From Miscanthus floridulus (Eukaryota > Streptophyta > Magnoliopsida > Poales > Poaceae): a stretch of DNA of 64,000 nt. The notes below the pieces were generated by a model. The model made no database searches and was not told the origin of the DNA. It saw only the letters and a program-made list of their open reading frames with translations. The stretch is from positions 86,127,410 to 86,191,409 of the forward strand of contig NC_089587.1 of the NCBI RefSeq assembly GCF_019320115.1. The letters are read 5' to 3'. The position numbers were made by a program, and so were the translations under genes. Each line of letters begins with the position of its first letter. Within the stretch, counting starts at the first letter, position 1. Shown here one piece after another: positions 1 through 9,578 of the stretch.

Positions 1-560
1 GGATCATGTCATTGGCACGCTCTACTTGGCCGTTTGTCCTTGGATGTCCCATGGCCGACTAGGCCACATGGATGTGGTCGTCGTCATAGAACATCAGGAA
101 CTTGTGGCCAGTGAATTGCATCCCGTTGTCAGTGATGATGGTGTTTAGAACCCTGAACCTATGGATGATATCAGTGAAGAACAGCATCGCTTGCTCGAAC
201 TTGATTCGATTGATCGGATGAGCCTTGATCCACTTGGAGAACTTATCGATTGCTACCAGCAGATGGGTGTAGCCCCCGGGGGCCTTCTATAGAGGCCCAA
301 CCATGTCGAGCCCCCACACGGTGAATAGCCATGTGATGGGGATGGTTTGGAGAGCTTGGGCTGGGAGATGCGTCTGCCATGCATAGTACTAGCATCCCTC
401 GCAGGAGCGTAGCAACTTTGTGGTGTCAGCAACCGCTGTCGGCCAGTAGAACCCTTGGTGGAAGGCATTTCTGATGAGCATCCGAGGTGCTGCATGGTGC
501 CCACAGGCTCCCATGTGTAGGTCCCAAAGTAGGGCTTGACCTGCCTCAGTGGTGATGCAT
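1..560 (-). pseudogene. Element A integrase (partial, degenerate)
   Basis: The minus-strand translation shows an HHCC-type zinc-binding region ending in a C-x2-C pair (about 380-500), followed by the catalytic core of a Ty3 integrase. A GLDMVGP block carries the first acidic residue, ITDNG the second, and NGQVER the glutamate. Integrase joins the cDNA to host DNA in the nucleus. A TAG stop follows the second zinc cysteine, others interrupt the core, and the reading frame shifts, so no functional enzyme is encoded. The C-terminal part lies off the window. The longest open frame here (253-636) is a shadow in another frame. Confidence 0.75.
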
Positions 561-899
561 CATTGGAGGACGCCAGATGTGCTTTGCCTGTACAACACGC
601 CATTGCTAATGACATAAGTCTTGGCTCGCCGAGCAAGCCATCGGGCTTCAGTCCTTTCTACGAGAAGCTCTCCTCAAATGAGGCAATCAAGGAGCGGGAC
701 CCACCAGTCCATGCCCATGTTAGCCTTGGGAGGCTCTGTGTTGACTTCCATGACCTTGGGCTCAGCCGAAGGGGTCTCGGTGACAGAGGGGGCCTCGGGC
801 CATGCGGCGGGCTCGACCGGTGGGCCCTCTTCTGTCATTGAGGCGTAGTCAATGGAAGGCTTGTGGAGGTCTCTGGCGAAGACATTCGGGGGGACCGGG

Positions 900-1300
900 G
901 CTCATGCCGATGCCATCTTTGCCAGTTTGTCCGCAGCCTCGTTGAATTTATGTGCGATGTGGTTGAGTTTGAGACCGTCGAACTTGTCTTCAAGGCGACG
1001 TACTAGCTTATAGTACGCCTCCATTTTGGGGTCATGGCAGTTCGACTCCTTCATTACTTGATCAACAATGAGCTATGAGTCGCCCCGCACGTCGAGGCAC
1101 CGCACTCCAAGTTTAATGGCGATCTACAAGCCGTTGATGAGGGCTTCGTATTCGGCTGTGTTGTTGGAGGCGGTGAAGTGGAGCCGAATCATGTAGTGCA
1201 TGTGCACTCCGAGGGGTGAGATGAAGAGCAGACCCGTGCCTGCCTCGGTCTTCATCAGGGACTCATCGAAGTACATGGTCCAGCATTCGCCTGGACTTGA
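900..1300 (-). pseudogene. Element A second (archaeal-type) RNase H domain
   Basis: The minus-strand translation contains a YFDES start, then TAEYEALINGL, RGDS and a C-terminal NEAADKLAKMA. These supply the Asp, Glu, Asp and final Asp of an RNase HI fold of the archaeal/plant RVT_3 type. The domain lies between the ordinary retroelement RNase H and integrase, the position described for the additional RNase H of Tat-lineage elements. Two TAG codons interrupt it, one after INGL and one after RGDS, at positions where CAG is likely to have stood. The domain is therefore recognisable with its catalytic residues visible but is not translatable as one piece. Tat membership of element A rests mainly on this. 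Confidence 0.7.
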
Positions 1301-1319
1301 GCAGGTGGCAGTTGGGTGT

Positions 1320-1900
1320 CAGTCCATTCAGCCACAAAGTTGGCCAAGACCTAGGATTTAATTGCTTTTCAAGGCACAAAAGATAGGGCTTCCCCCATGA
1401 GTTCGATGGCCCACTTGGCTATCCTACCCGAGGCCTCCCGGTTATGGATTATCTCTCCCAGGGGGAAAGATGAGACCACGGTCATCGGGTGGGACTCGAA
1501 GTAGTGACGCAGCTTGTGTCGAGCCAAGACTATGGCGTAGATCAGCTTCTGGATGTGGGGGTAGCTGTCTTAGTCTCAGAGAGCACTTTGTTGATGAAGT
1601 AAATAGGTCGTTGGATGGGTAGGGCACGCCCTTCTTCTTGCCTCTCGACCACCACGGCCGCACTAACCACCTGGGTCGTTGTGGTGATGTAGAGCAAGAG
1701 GGCCTCGCCCTTGGCTGGTGGTACCAGGATGGGAGGATTGGTGAGCAATGCCTCGAGCTTGGCGAGGGCTTCCTCGACCTCGGGGGTCCAAGAAAAGCGT
1801 TTGGATTTTCTCAAGAGGCGGTACAAAGGCAAGCCTTTTTTGCCAAGGCGCGAGATGAAGCGGCTTAGGGCCGCAAGGCATCCCATGACCCTCTATACTC
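1320..1900 (-). pseudogene. Element A RT connection and RNase H domain
   Basis: An open stretch at 1542-1886 reads as the end of the RT thumb/connection (FISRLGKKGLPLYRLLRK) followed by the beginning of a Ty3 RNase H (LYITTTTQVVSAAVV). In Tat elements the first catalytic Asp of this RNase H is often not the canonical FCDAS, and here LYITTT is seen instead, so the first acidic residue appears to be missing. The C-terminal half (ARHKLRHYFESHPMTVV) follows in a shifted frame. With the second RNase H just downstream, this pattern agrees with published proposals that the ordinary domain has decayed in Tat elements. It is broken by a frameshift near 1560. Confidence 0.65.
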
Positions 1901-2600
1901 CCTTGAGGTCCTGGATCGGTCCCATGTTGGTCACGGCCGAGACCTTTCTGGGTTGGCCTCAATGTCACGTTCTGAGACTATGAACCCCAAGAGCTTGCCT
2001 CGGGGGACCCTGAAGACACACTTCTCAGGGTTGAGCTTGATGCCCTTCTCTCTAAGGCATCTAAAGGCTATTTCCAAGTCACCAACGAGATCATCGGCCT
2101 TCCTAGACTTGACCACGATGTCGTCCATGTAGGCCTCGATGGTTCACCCAATGTGCTTGCCAAAGACCTGGGTCATGCACCGCTGGTATGTGGCCCTTGC
2201 GTTTCTAAGGCCAAACGACATAGTCACATAGCAGTACATGCTGAATGGTGTGATGAAAGAAGTCGCAAGCTGGTCGGACTCTTTCATCTTGATTTGATGG
2301 TAACCGGAATACGCATCAAGGAAAGACAAGTTTCGCATCCCGCAGTGGAATCAATGATTTGGTCAATTCAAGGTAATGGGAAAGGGACTTTTGGGCATGC
2401 TTTATTCAAACTAGTGTAGTCCACACACATTCTCCACTTCCCATTTTTCTTCTTAACTAATATAGGATTAGCTAACCACTCTGGATGGGACACTTCCTTG
2501 ATGAATCTGGCTGCCAAAAGCTTCTACACCTCCTCGCTGATGGCCCTGTGCTTTTCCTCATCGAATCGGCGTAGGCGCTGCTTCACCGGTCTGGAGCCGG
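1900..2600 (-). pseudogene. Element A reverse transcriptase
   Basis: Two open blocks carry the core of a Ty3 reverse transcriptase: FLDAYSGYHQIKM and SFGLRNARATYQR at 2144-2338, and the YMDD catalytic box whose codons lie at 2120-2131, followed by LNPEKCVFRV in 1931-2128. The second and third catalytic aspartates are intact. Between the blocks and upstream of them the frame is interrupted by stops, so the enzyme cannot be made from this copy. Order and spacing are as in a gag-pol polyprotein of the Tat lineage. Confidence 0.8.
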
Positions 2601-2699
2601 CCTAGATGTCCAAGGCATACTCGGCGACCCCCCTCGGTATGCCTGGCATGTCCGTGGGACTCCACACAAATACATCGGCATTTGTGCAAAGAAAGTCGA

Positions 2700-3735
2700 T
2701 GAGCATGGCTTCCTATTTGATGTTGAGGGTGGTGCTGATCCTCAGTGCCCGGTCGTTAGGGCAGATGGGATCGACCGGGACAAGCTTGACGACCTCTGTG
2801 GGCTCGAAAGTCCTGGCGCGATGTTTGGAGTTAGGCGCTTCGCTACCAAGCTGGTCGAGGTTGACGATGAGGGTCTCAGCCTCCATGAGAGCCTCGGCGT
2901 ACTCGATGCATTCAACATCGCAGTCGTATGCATGCTCGTACGTGGACTCGACAGTGATGACGCCGTTGGGGCCTGGCATCTTGAGCTTGAGGTAGGTGTA
3001 GTTGGGGACCACCATGAACTTGGCATAGCATGGCCGCCCTAGGATGGCACGGTACATTCCCTTGAACCCAACCACCTCGAAGGTGAGGACCTCCTTGCGG
3101 TAGTTGGAGGGAGTACTGAAGCAGACGGGCAGGTCAATGCACCCGAGGGGTCGCATGCATTTTCCCAGCACAATGCCGTGGAAAGGCGTGGCATCGCCTC
3201 AGAGCTATGACTGGTCGAGCTCAAGGAGCTCTAGGGTGTTGGCGTAGAGGATGTTGAGGCCGCTACCTCCGTCCATCAACACCTTAGTGAGCCAGGTGTT
3301 GCCAATGATGGGGTCGACGACAAGTGGGTACCGCCTAGGGTTCGGAACATAATTGGGGTGGTCGTCCTGATCAAAGGTGATCGCCTCCCAAGACCAGTTA
3401 AGGTACCGGGGAGCGGCCACCTTCATCAAGAAGACCTCCCGGTGCTCCCTTTTTCGCTGGCACACCGTGAGGCATGCTGAAGGCCCGCCGAAGATCATGA
3501 AGGCATTGCGTACCTCGGGGAACCCGTCATCCTTGTTGTTGTCCCTATCGCCGGCATCCCTCATCTTGGCATCATCGCCGGGGAGCCTGAGCTTGGCGTA
3601 GTAACGCCAGAGCATGGTGCACTCTTTGAGGGTGTGCTTCACCGGGCCCTGGTGGTAAGGGCGGGGTTTCTTAAGCATATCATCGAAGAGCCCGGGGCCT
3701 CTAGGGCCTCGGGGATTCTTGCGCTCTGCGGCCAT
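2700..3735 (-). pseudogene. Element A aspartic protease region
   Basis: This is the longest well-preserved coding stretch of element A (open at 3205-3735 and 2713-3171, with a stop between them near 3200). The upstream block includes VLMDGGSGLNILYA, the catalytic Asp with a Gly-Gly-Ser flap typical of Tat proteases. The downstream block carries TFEVVGFKGMYRAILGRPCY and NYTYLKLKMPGPNGVITV, the C-terminal half of the retropepsin fold. The N-terminal part (about 3500-3735) still belongs to the gag/protease linker. Retropepsin cleaves the gag-pol precursor in the virus-like particle. The single in-frame stop separates the two halves. Confidence 0.75.
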
Positions 3736-3737
3736 GA

Positions 3738-5765
3738 CTAGGCCAGCCTCGAGGACTTCTTGCTTCCCCTAGCGACCCTTCTCTTTTTCTTGGGGAGGTG
3801 GGGAGCCAAGGCCTTGGGGGCCTTGTCCCTCCACTTCCCTATGGCTTCGTTGTTGGGGAAGATGGCTCCAACAGCCTCTTTGCCTGAGGCAAAGTTGGTA
3901 GTGATGTCGAGGAGTGTGGCAGCCAAGGTCGGCATGTTCTGGCCTAACTCTCGGACCAGGTCTCGGTAGGTGGTGCCAAAGAGGAAAGCCTAGACAATTT
4001 CTGAGTCACCGACGCTTGGCAACTCGGTGCATTTCCTAGAGAAGCATCAGATGAAATCTTAGAGAGACTCATCCGGTCCCTAGTGACAACTCTTGAGGTC
4101 CCAGGAGTTCCTAGGGTGCACGTATGTGCCCTAAAAATTCCCGACGAAGACCCTTACCAAGTCGCACCAGTTGTGGATTTGGAAGGGGTGGAGGTGTTCG
4201 AGCCAGGCTCGCACCGAGTCTGACAGGAACAACAGGAGGTTGTGGATGATGAGCAGGTCATCGTCCGCACCACCTAGCTAACAAGCCATGTGGTAATCGG
4301 CCAGCCAAAGTTTAGGATTGGTCTTGCTGTTGTACTTCATGAGGTTGGCCGGTTGCCGAAACCAGGCCAGGAAATGAGCAGTGTGGATAGCTCTGCTAAA
4401 GACTCAAGGGCCAGGCAGCTTAGGAGAAGGACTGCGGTCCTCCCCACTATCGTAGCGGCCACCTCGATGCGGATGGTAGCCCCGGGCAGGCCCTTCATTG
4501 TCGTGGTGCCATCGCCTGCTAACCACATCGTGGTTGCCTTGCGCCTTGTGTCGGTCGCTGAGGCGGTCATGCACCGAGGGGACCCTGTTGGCCGTCGAGG
4601 CCCAAGCAGGCTCGGGATGAACTAAGGCCTCCCTATCCTACCGAGGCGGTGCCGTGGGAAGTTCCAAGGCACCTCCACGCCGTCGAGAAGCAGAACTTTT
4701 AGCTTGCTGCACCATGGCAGTCTCAAGGAGGTGTCGGAGCTCACCGTGAGCCCATTGCCCCTCCATGGTAGAGGGCTTGAGCATCGTCCAGAGCAGCATT
4801 GCCACCACCATGACATTCTAGCTAGCGTGGTTGAAGATAGGTGGTTGCTCGCCCCCTTCGTTGTTGTTGATGCGGTGGTTGACATCGTGAGCCCTCCGTT
4901 GGGCTGCTCCACCATCACCGCAACCTCGCTGCTCTTGCTCGAGAGTGTCTCAGAGCTGCTACAACAGGAGTCGGTCTTGTTCAACCTTGGCCTGAAGCTC
5001 ATGGAGCTACTATAGGTCCGAGCGTCGAAGTTGCTCAGGGGCAAGGTTCTTGTTCCGCGCTGCTAGAGGCTCGATGCGTGGACGTGCGGCGCCACCCACC
5101 CCCTTGGGGGGCGGGGAGCGAGAACCTGCCCCTTCATCCTCATCGCCCGTGCTCGGCATCCTAAGCTCGACGTGGAAGCACTCATGAGTAGGGTCGTAAT
5201 TGCCTTCATCATTAGAGTCAGAGTAGCCGAGGTAGTAGTCGCTCATGGCCAAGAAGCGGCGCATGGCTTTAGGGTCGCAGAGCCCAGAGAAGTCTGCTCC
5301 AGCCCATGCCTTGTCCTCCTTCGAGGAGTCAGCGTGGGCATGGGTCAAGGTCGTGGCATCGAGGTCAAGGGCGAAGCATTGGTGGCGTCCTAAGGGCTCC
5401 ACGTGAGTGGAAGCGTAGGTGGAAGCATAGGTGGCAGTGGCATTTCTCAACCCAAAGGGGTACAGGGATGGTGCCATCACCGGGCTTTGCTCCACTGAAG
5501 ATGACCCCTCAGGAGGTGTTGGGGTAGAGCTTGATGACGGGGCGTCGCTGCGTGCCACCGGCGCCTTTCCCTTATCTAGGCTGAGGCTAGACAGGTCCCC
5601 AACCAGGGACCTTGTGCAACAGCTGGGCATGGGATACCGGCAGAGCACGGTGCATCGCCCTGAGCTTGTGTGGGGTTGGGTAGTCCCGCCTGCGCTGTAC
5701 CTAGCGAGCGCAATGAGAGCGGTGGCCTGGGCACCGCCTATGCCTAGGCTACTGAGGCGTGACAT
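3738..5765 (-). pseudogene. Element A gag polyprotein region
   Basis: The minus-strand translation from about 4330 to 3738 contains the retrotransposon gag core: LWLADYHMAC, then SDSVRAWLEHL and a GNF block, then SGKEAVGAIF. It ends in a basic PKKKRRVARGSKK tail close to the protease. A long open stretch at 5010-5765 encodes the gag N-terminal region, rich in Ser/Pro/Asp, containing YPFGLRNATATYA, which matches the same region of element H (44134-44512). The middle (4330-5010) is in several frames. Inferred CAG to TAG stops occur after HMAC and after GNF, and at two further sites. Gag forms the particle that packages the RNA; this copy cannot. Confidence 0.75.
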
Positions 5766-5936
5766 CGTCGATGGTCGGTGGGGCTCTGGGTGAGAGGAGT
5801 ACCATATTGTACTCGTGTCCTAGAGACATGAACTCTAGGCTCCCAAACCAGATTATCGTGGCGAGACGTAGTGGTCGCACGGGGTCTGCCATCCAGAACT
5901 TGTTGGGATGATGAAGATGACACGTAGTAGCACCCC

Positions 5937-5952
5937 TACCTGGCGTGCCAAC
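5937..5952 (-). other. Element A primer-binding site
   Basis: Immediately inside the 5' LTR the minus strand reads GTTGGCACGCCAGGTAGGGG-like sequence. The same module (GTTGACGCGCCAGATAGGGG type) follows the H LTR at 52536, and an AGCACGTCCGGTGGGACC variant follows the LTR of the pol-less element at 36394. Such cGCC/GGTrGGG primer sites are usual in grass Tat-type elements. I have not matched it to a particular tRNA. Confidence 0.65.
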
Positions 5953-7329
5953 TATCGGTGTTTTGGTCCAGCGGGCCCTCAACCAACTAGTAAAAATGTA
6001 TTGTGTACCCCTAATCCCAGATGGTAATGCAAAGAGACATAAGGTTTATACTGGTTCAGGCAATAGGTGCCCTATGTCTAGTCTGAGAGATCGATCTTGT
6101 ATTCCTTGCACCAAGGTGCTTGTAGTAGGGGGTTACAAGAAGGGCGAGAGAGGGAGCTGGTCCTAGGTCTCTGCGTGGAGCGGTGTGGATTGCTTGAGAT
6201 GTTGATCTCAGGCAGCGGGGAAGCGCATGTGTGCGTGCGTGTTCGTCTATCTCGTATCTCCTCGTTTGTCTGTGCCTGTCTAGAAATGACATTGGTCTCT
6301 CCCTTTTATAGTTGAAGGGGGGACAGGGGTCATACATGGGATTGCTACGTAGCATCATGCAAACAGAGGCGGCATGTCCGAGCCCTGTAGCTTGTCACTA
6401 TGGCGGCATGGTCAGCGAAGCAGTCTTGTCCTTGATGCACTGGAGCACGACACGCCGGTCACGCTCGATCCTGCGCGATGTGGGGGCTCCAGTGATAGCT
6501 TGACGTAGGGCATGGTGGATGTTGTGCCGGTCGATGTATGTTGACGGTGTAAAGAGCCGAGGCTTAGTTGGTGCTGAGGCAAGCCATCATGGGGGGCTCG
6601 GCGGGCGCGAATCCCGAGGCTACTGAGACCCTAAAGTGGATTGTCGAGGCTCAGAGGGAGTAGTTGGTCCTGTACACTAATTCTGAGGCTACAGGTACCT
6701 GGACTTGACTCCCCACACAGTGCTGTTCTTAAAGTAGGGGTTAGGTAGCATAGTGCTGTACGAGCGTCAGTCATGGGCACAGTGCCGAGCATAGTGACCG
6801 ATAACCCCTGCCCTGTCCTGTCCTGGGCAGCATGGTGTTGATGCGACTCCCATCTCATTGGTCACTCCGCTATGTCGAGCCGTTGTCCGGCTGACATTGT
6901 GGGAGTGGTTGGTCGCGTTAGTTGAACGTGACGTTTTGTCAGGAAAATCGGTCAAGGCGGAGGCAACGGGGCTGTTGCCGAGCCAGCCTCAAGCGAGGCA
7001 AAGAATTGGTATCTCGTCCGAGGCTTTATGTGTGGGGCCTCATGCGAGACGGAGAATCGGTTCCCCATCCGAGGCCCTTCGTGCGAGGCCTCGAGCGAGG
7101 CGGAGAATCGATACCCCGTCTGAGGCCTCACACACGAGGCCTTGAGTAAAACAGAGAATCGATTTCCTATCCGAGGCCCTTCGTGCGAGGCCTCGAGCGA
7201 GGCGAAGAATCGGTAGCCTTAGACAAGGTGGGGGTTAGCTAGTAGTTTGTCTCTTGGCTTTGATTTTGATAGGGTCTAAGCGATTTTTTCGGCTTTTGCT
7301 TAGGGGACCCCTTTTTATGGTACCCAACA
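5953..7329 (-). repeat. Element A 5' LTR
   Basis: On the minus strand the LTR starts with TGTTGGGTACC (at 7329) and ends CACCGATA (at 5953), a TG...CA pair in which the last CA has become TA. A TATA box (TATAAAAGGG on the minus strand, at 6301-6310) gives its transcription direction. The R/U5 part contains the block around 6020-6170 (tttatactggttcaggc, gtagtagggggtt, gggcgagagaggga) that is also found in the LTRs of G and H. U3 carries a 51-bp tandem repeat. The LTR is 1377 bp long. Confidence 0.85.
6993..7216. repeat. 51-bp tandem repeat inside the element A LTR
   Basis: A unit of about 51 bp beginning gcgaggcggagaatcg and ending gcgaggcctcga repeats four times plus a partial copy. Copies differ by scattered substitutions. 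It lies in U3, upstream of the TATA box relative to minus-strand transcription. The unit is rich in CpG and CCGAGGC. Confidence 0.85.
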
Positions 7330-7335
7330 CTATCT

Positions 7336-7540
7336 GAATCACCCGGGGGCTCAGGGGCTACACCTGTCGGGTGCACTCATGTGCACCCTCTAGCAAGTCA
7401 AATTACCCCCCGAGCGATTCTATCCGAATCACCCGAGGGCTCGGGGGTTACACCCGTCGGGTGCGCTCACGCTCACCCTCTAGCAAGTCAAATCACCCCT
7501 GGGCGATTCTATCCGAATCACCTGGGGGCTCAGGGGCTAC
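7336..7540 (+). repeat. 90-bp tandem repeat containing the polypurine tract of element G
   Basis: The anchor gaatcacc recurs at 7336, 7426 and 7515, giving units of about 90 and 89 bp plus a partial third unit. Each unit carries a gggggctcaggggctac-like purine run, and the last one is directly followed by the LTR start TGTCGGGGACC. The first base at the element A junction is in the same register (ctatctgaatc against ctatccgaatc), which shows that A inserted into this array. Confidence 0.85.
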
Positions 7541-9000
7541 TGTCGGGGACCTAATACTGGGATACCCAATGAGGTGGAACTAATAGCCATCAAATGTTGA
7601 TGCTTCCAAATAGACAAGAACACAACTGCACTTCTTGCCCATACTACCGAAGGTTGGCCGCTCCTCGCCCGGCCCCTGAGGGTTGGTTCTGCCTCGCCTA
7701 ACCCCCGAGGGCTAGGCTCCACCTCACCCGATGTCTAGGGGTAGACTTTGCCTTGCCCGATGGTTGAGGGCTAGCTCCACCTCATCCAACCCCTAAGGGT
7801 TGGCTCCGCCTCGCCCGACGTCTAGGGGTAGGCTCTGCCTCACTCGATGTCCGAGGGTTGGCTCTACCTCGCCCGACGTCTAGGGCAGGCTCTGCCTTGC
7901 CCAATGACTGGGGACTAGCTCTACCTCACCTAATGACCAGAGACTGGCCTCACCTCGCCCAACCCTCGAGGGTTGGGCTCTGCCTCACCCAATGACTGAG
8001 GGCTAGCTCTACCTCACCTGATGTCTGGGGGCAGGCTCTGCCTCACTTGATGTTCGAGGGCTAGCTCCACCTCACCCGACGTCTGAGGGCTAGCTTTGCC
8101 TCACTCGACATCCTGGGGCAGCCTCCACCTCGCCCAATGCCTGCACCCTACTCCTTCATAATGATGAGCACAGGGTAGGATAGGACACTTAAGTCAACCG
8201 CAGTACCAAGGACCATACCCTGCATGCTTGTGGGAAAGTACCATCATGATATGATGGGACGGACATTTTAAGCCCTTTCAGGCATGACAGACCCCAAACA
8301 GTATTGTAGGCAGCAACTTTTGTCTTATAGTGTTGTGGGCACCGCCATCAGCCCTCGAATGTGGATCTTGACATAAACATATGATAACCACTACAATCTA
8401 GGAGGGAACTCACATCATCTACAATAATGGACATATGGTCACAACTCGGCACTCTGGCACGCCACACCATCCACCGGAGTAGGATGGGACATGACCACTT
8501 GCTGAACGAAGCCAGAGCACGGCCCTATCAGGATCAACGAATGTGCTATCCCTAGCACCGTCTGCCATGTCAGCAGGGTAGGCTCAAGGGAAAGGGAAGA
8601 TCCGGCACCTTCAAAGGACCTTCTCTACCTCTTGTTTTTCCTCTTTCTCCCTTCTATAATCCCTACTCCCCTTTGTCTATAAAAGGCAGGGTAGGGCACC
8701 TCACTAAGGGGATAGATCAATCCAACACACAACACATTACTTAACACACAGCTGAGCAGCAACCAAGCTCTTGGCATCCTTTCGACCTTTCCATCGGAGA
8801 CATGGGACCTATCCCTCTCTCGACCGTTTGTACCCCCTACTACGAACCTTTTTCAGTGCCAATAACATGAGCAGTAGCAAACTAGATGTAGGGACATTTT
8901 GCTCAAACTAGTATAAATCTTGTGTTCTTTAGCACACCATCTAGGCCTAACGCGCAACAAATACAAATTTACTAGTTGGTGTTTATTCGAAACACCGACA
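7541..9000 (+). repeat. Element G 3' LTR
   Basis: The LTR starts TGTCGG and ends CCGACA, a perfect 6-bp terminal inverted repeat, over 1460 bp. A TATA box (TATAAAAG, 8678-8685) lies on the plus strand, fixing the orientation. U3 holds a GC-rich tandem repeat (about 7650-8130). The R/U5 section (8820-9000) is clearly related, in opposite orientation, to the H LTR at 52537-52760, including the ACACCAAC-type end. G and H are therefore related families lying antiparallel. Confidence 0.85.
7650..8130. repeat. Roughly 29-30-bp GC-rich tandem repeat in the G LTR
   Basis: Degenerate units of the form ggctctgcctcgcccgacg followed by tctaggggta repeat many times. The complement (GTCGGGCGAGGCGGAGCC) is the same unit as in the H LTR at 53310-53690, as expected if both LTRs descend from one repeat-bearing ancestor. 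No ORF here is credible. Confidence 0.8.
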
Positions 9001-9578
9001 GTGATGATGACGACGACGATGAGGTAGCCGACGAAGTCGAGTGGGGCATCCTAGAGAATGAAGATGCGCTAACAGGTAGTGGTTCCCCCTTGCAGGAGTT
9101 AGGACCCTTTCCATTCCATGGAGGGGATGGTACATCTGGGGAGCCGGCAGAGGCGGGACATACCATCAACCTCCCTTAGGAGTCAACAAGGGTGGGCAGC
9201 TCTTCCGTCGCCCCTGAGATGCCAGCGGAGGCAGGTGGCTCTGCTGCCATGCCCCAAGAGTCAAGGGGAGTGAGCCCCTTTGCCTAGGAGTAGGGGTAGG
9301 CTTGAAGCGGCCTCACCCTGATGAGGCAGAGCAGAGGTGTGGGAGTTCACCCCCCAAACATATATATCGCCCGACAGCGCTGAGGTAAGTTATCAGTTCC
9401 CCTACTTCCTCTGTTTTGTGTGGATTTCATCATGACTTATGTTTTTCATTTCTTGCAGCGTCGAGAGGCAGCGTAATCCTTTGGCATTGGTGCCAAAGAA
9501 GAGTGTTGCCCACCAAGTGAGGTGGTAGCCATCGGCTAGTGCCACGCCCATTTTAGGTGGGACCGGCGCTAGTGCGAC
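9001..9578 (+). pseudogene. Element H antisense accessory ORF, 5' fragment
   Basis: The plus-strand frame reads a run of six Asp followed by EVADEVEWGILENED, then an acidic, Pro/Gly/Ala-rich text to a stop at 9177, and continues degenerate. A plausible intron runs from 9383 (GTAAGT) to about 9459 (TTGCAG). The next exon ends in GASAT at the Tekay insertion and continues as MSLVRQVLPMAPP after it (25462). It is transcribed opposite to H gag-pol and lies between integrase and the 3' LTR, where Tat elements are known to carry extra ORFs. The N-terminal part has been cut off by element G. Function is unknown; the family resembles grass proteins labelled putative gypsy-type transposon. Confidence 0.65.

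Larger units (their letters stand above)
1..7329 (-). mobile_element. Element A: Tat-lineage Ty3/gypsy retrotransposon, truncated by the left window edge
   Basis: Read on the minus strand, this is a 5' LTR (5953-7329), a primer-binding site, then gag, protease, RT, RNase H, a second RNase H and integrase in Ty3/gypsy order; the 3' end lies before base 1. The Tat assignment rests on the extra archaeal-type RNase H between the ordinary RNase H and integrase, the Asp-Gly-Gly-Ser protease motif, and an LTR/PBS junction of the GTTGGC-CGCCAGGTAGGGG type. Many TAG stops and several frameshifts break the frame, so it is a dead copy. It is inserted in the pre-PPT tandem repeat of element G: its right edge abuts ctatc (7330-7334), the expected target-site duplication, whose partner is outside the window. 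Confidence 0.88.
7330..9000 (+). mobile_element. Element G: 3' end of a plus-strand LTR retrotransposon
   Basis: This is the visible right end of a plus-strand element: a tandemly repeated pre-PPT segment (7330-7540), a polypurine tract (gggggctcaggggctac, ending at 7540) and a complete 3' LTR (7541-9000). Its left part was cut by the insertion of element A and is outside the window. Base 9001 resumes the antisense accessory ORF of element H, so G is inserted in H; gtgat at 9001-9005 is the expected target-site duplication. There is no PBS after 9000, which rules out a 5' LTR. Confidence 0.8.

Noticed and set aside
7541..9000. Solo LTR
   Set aside because: A PPT and repeated pre-PPT region lie directly upstream, and the five bases on each side (gctac / gtgat) do not match, so it is the 3' LTR of an element cut by insertion A.
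7541..9000. 3' LTR of element H
   Set aside because: Its sequence is related to the H LTR but its TATA box and TG...CA polarity are on the opposite strand, and H coding sequence continues to base 9001.
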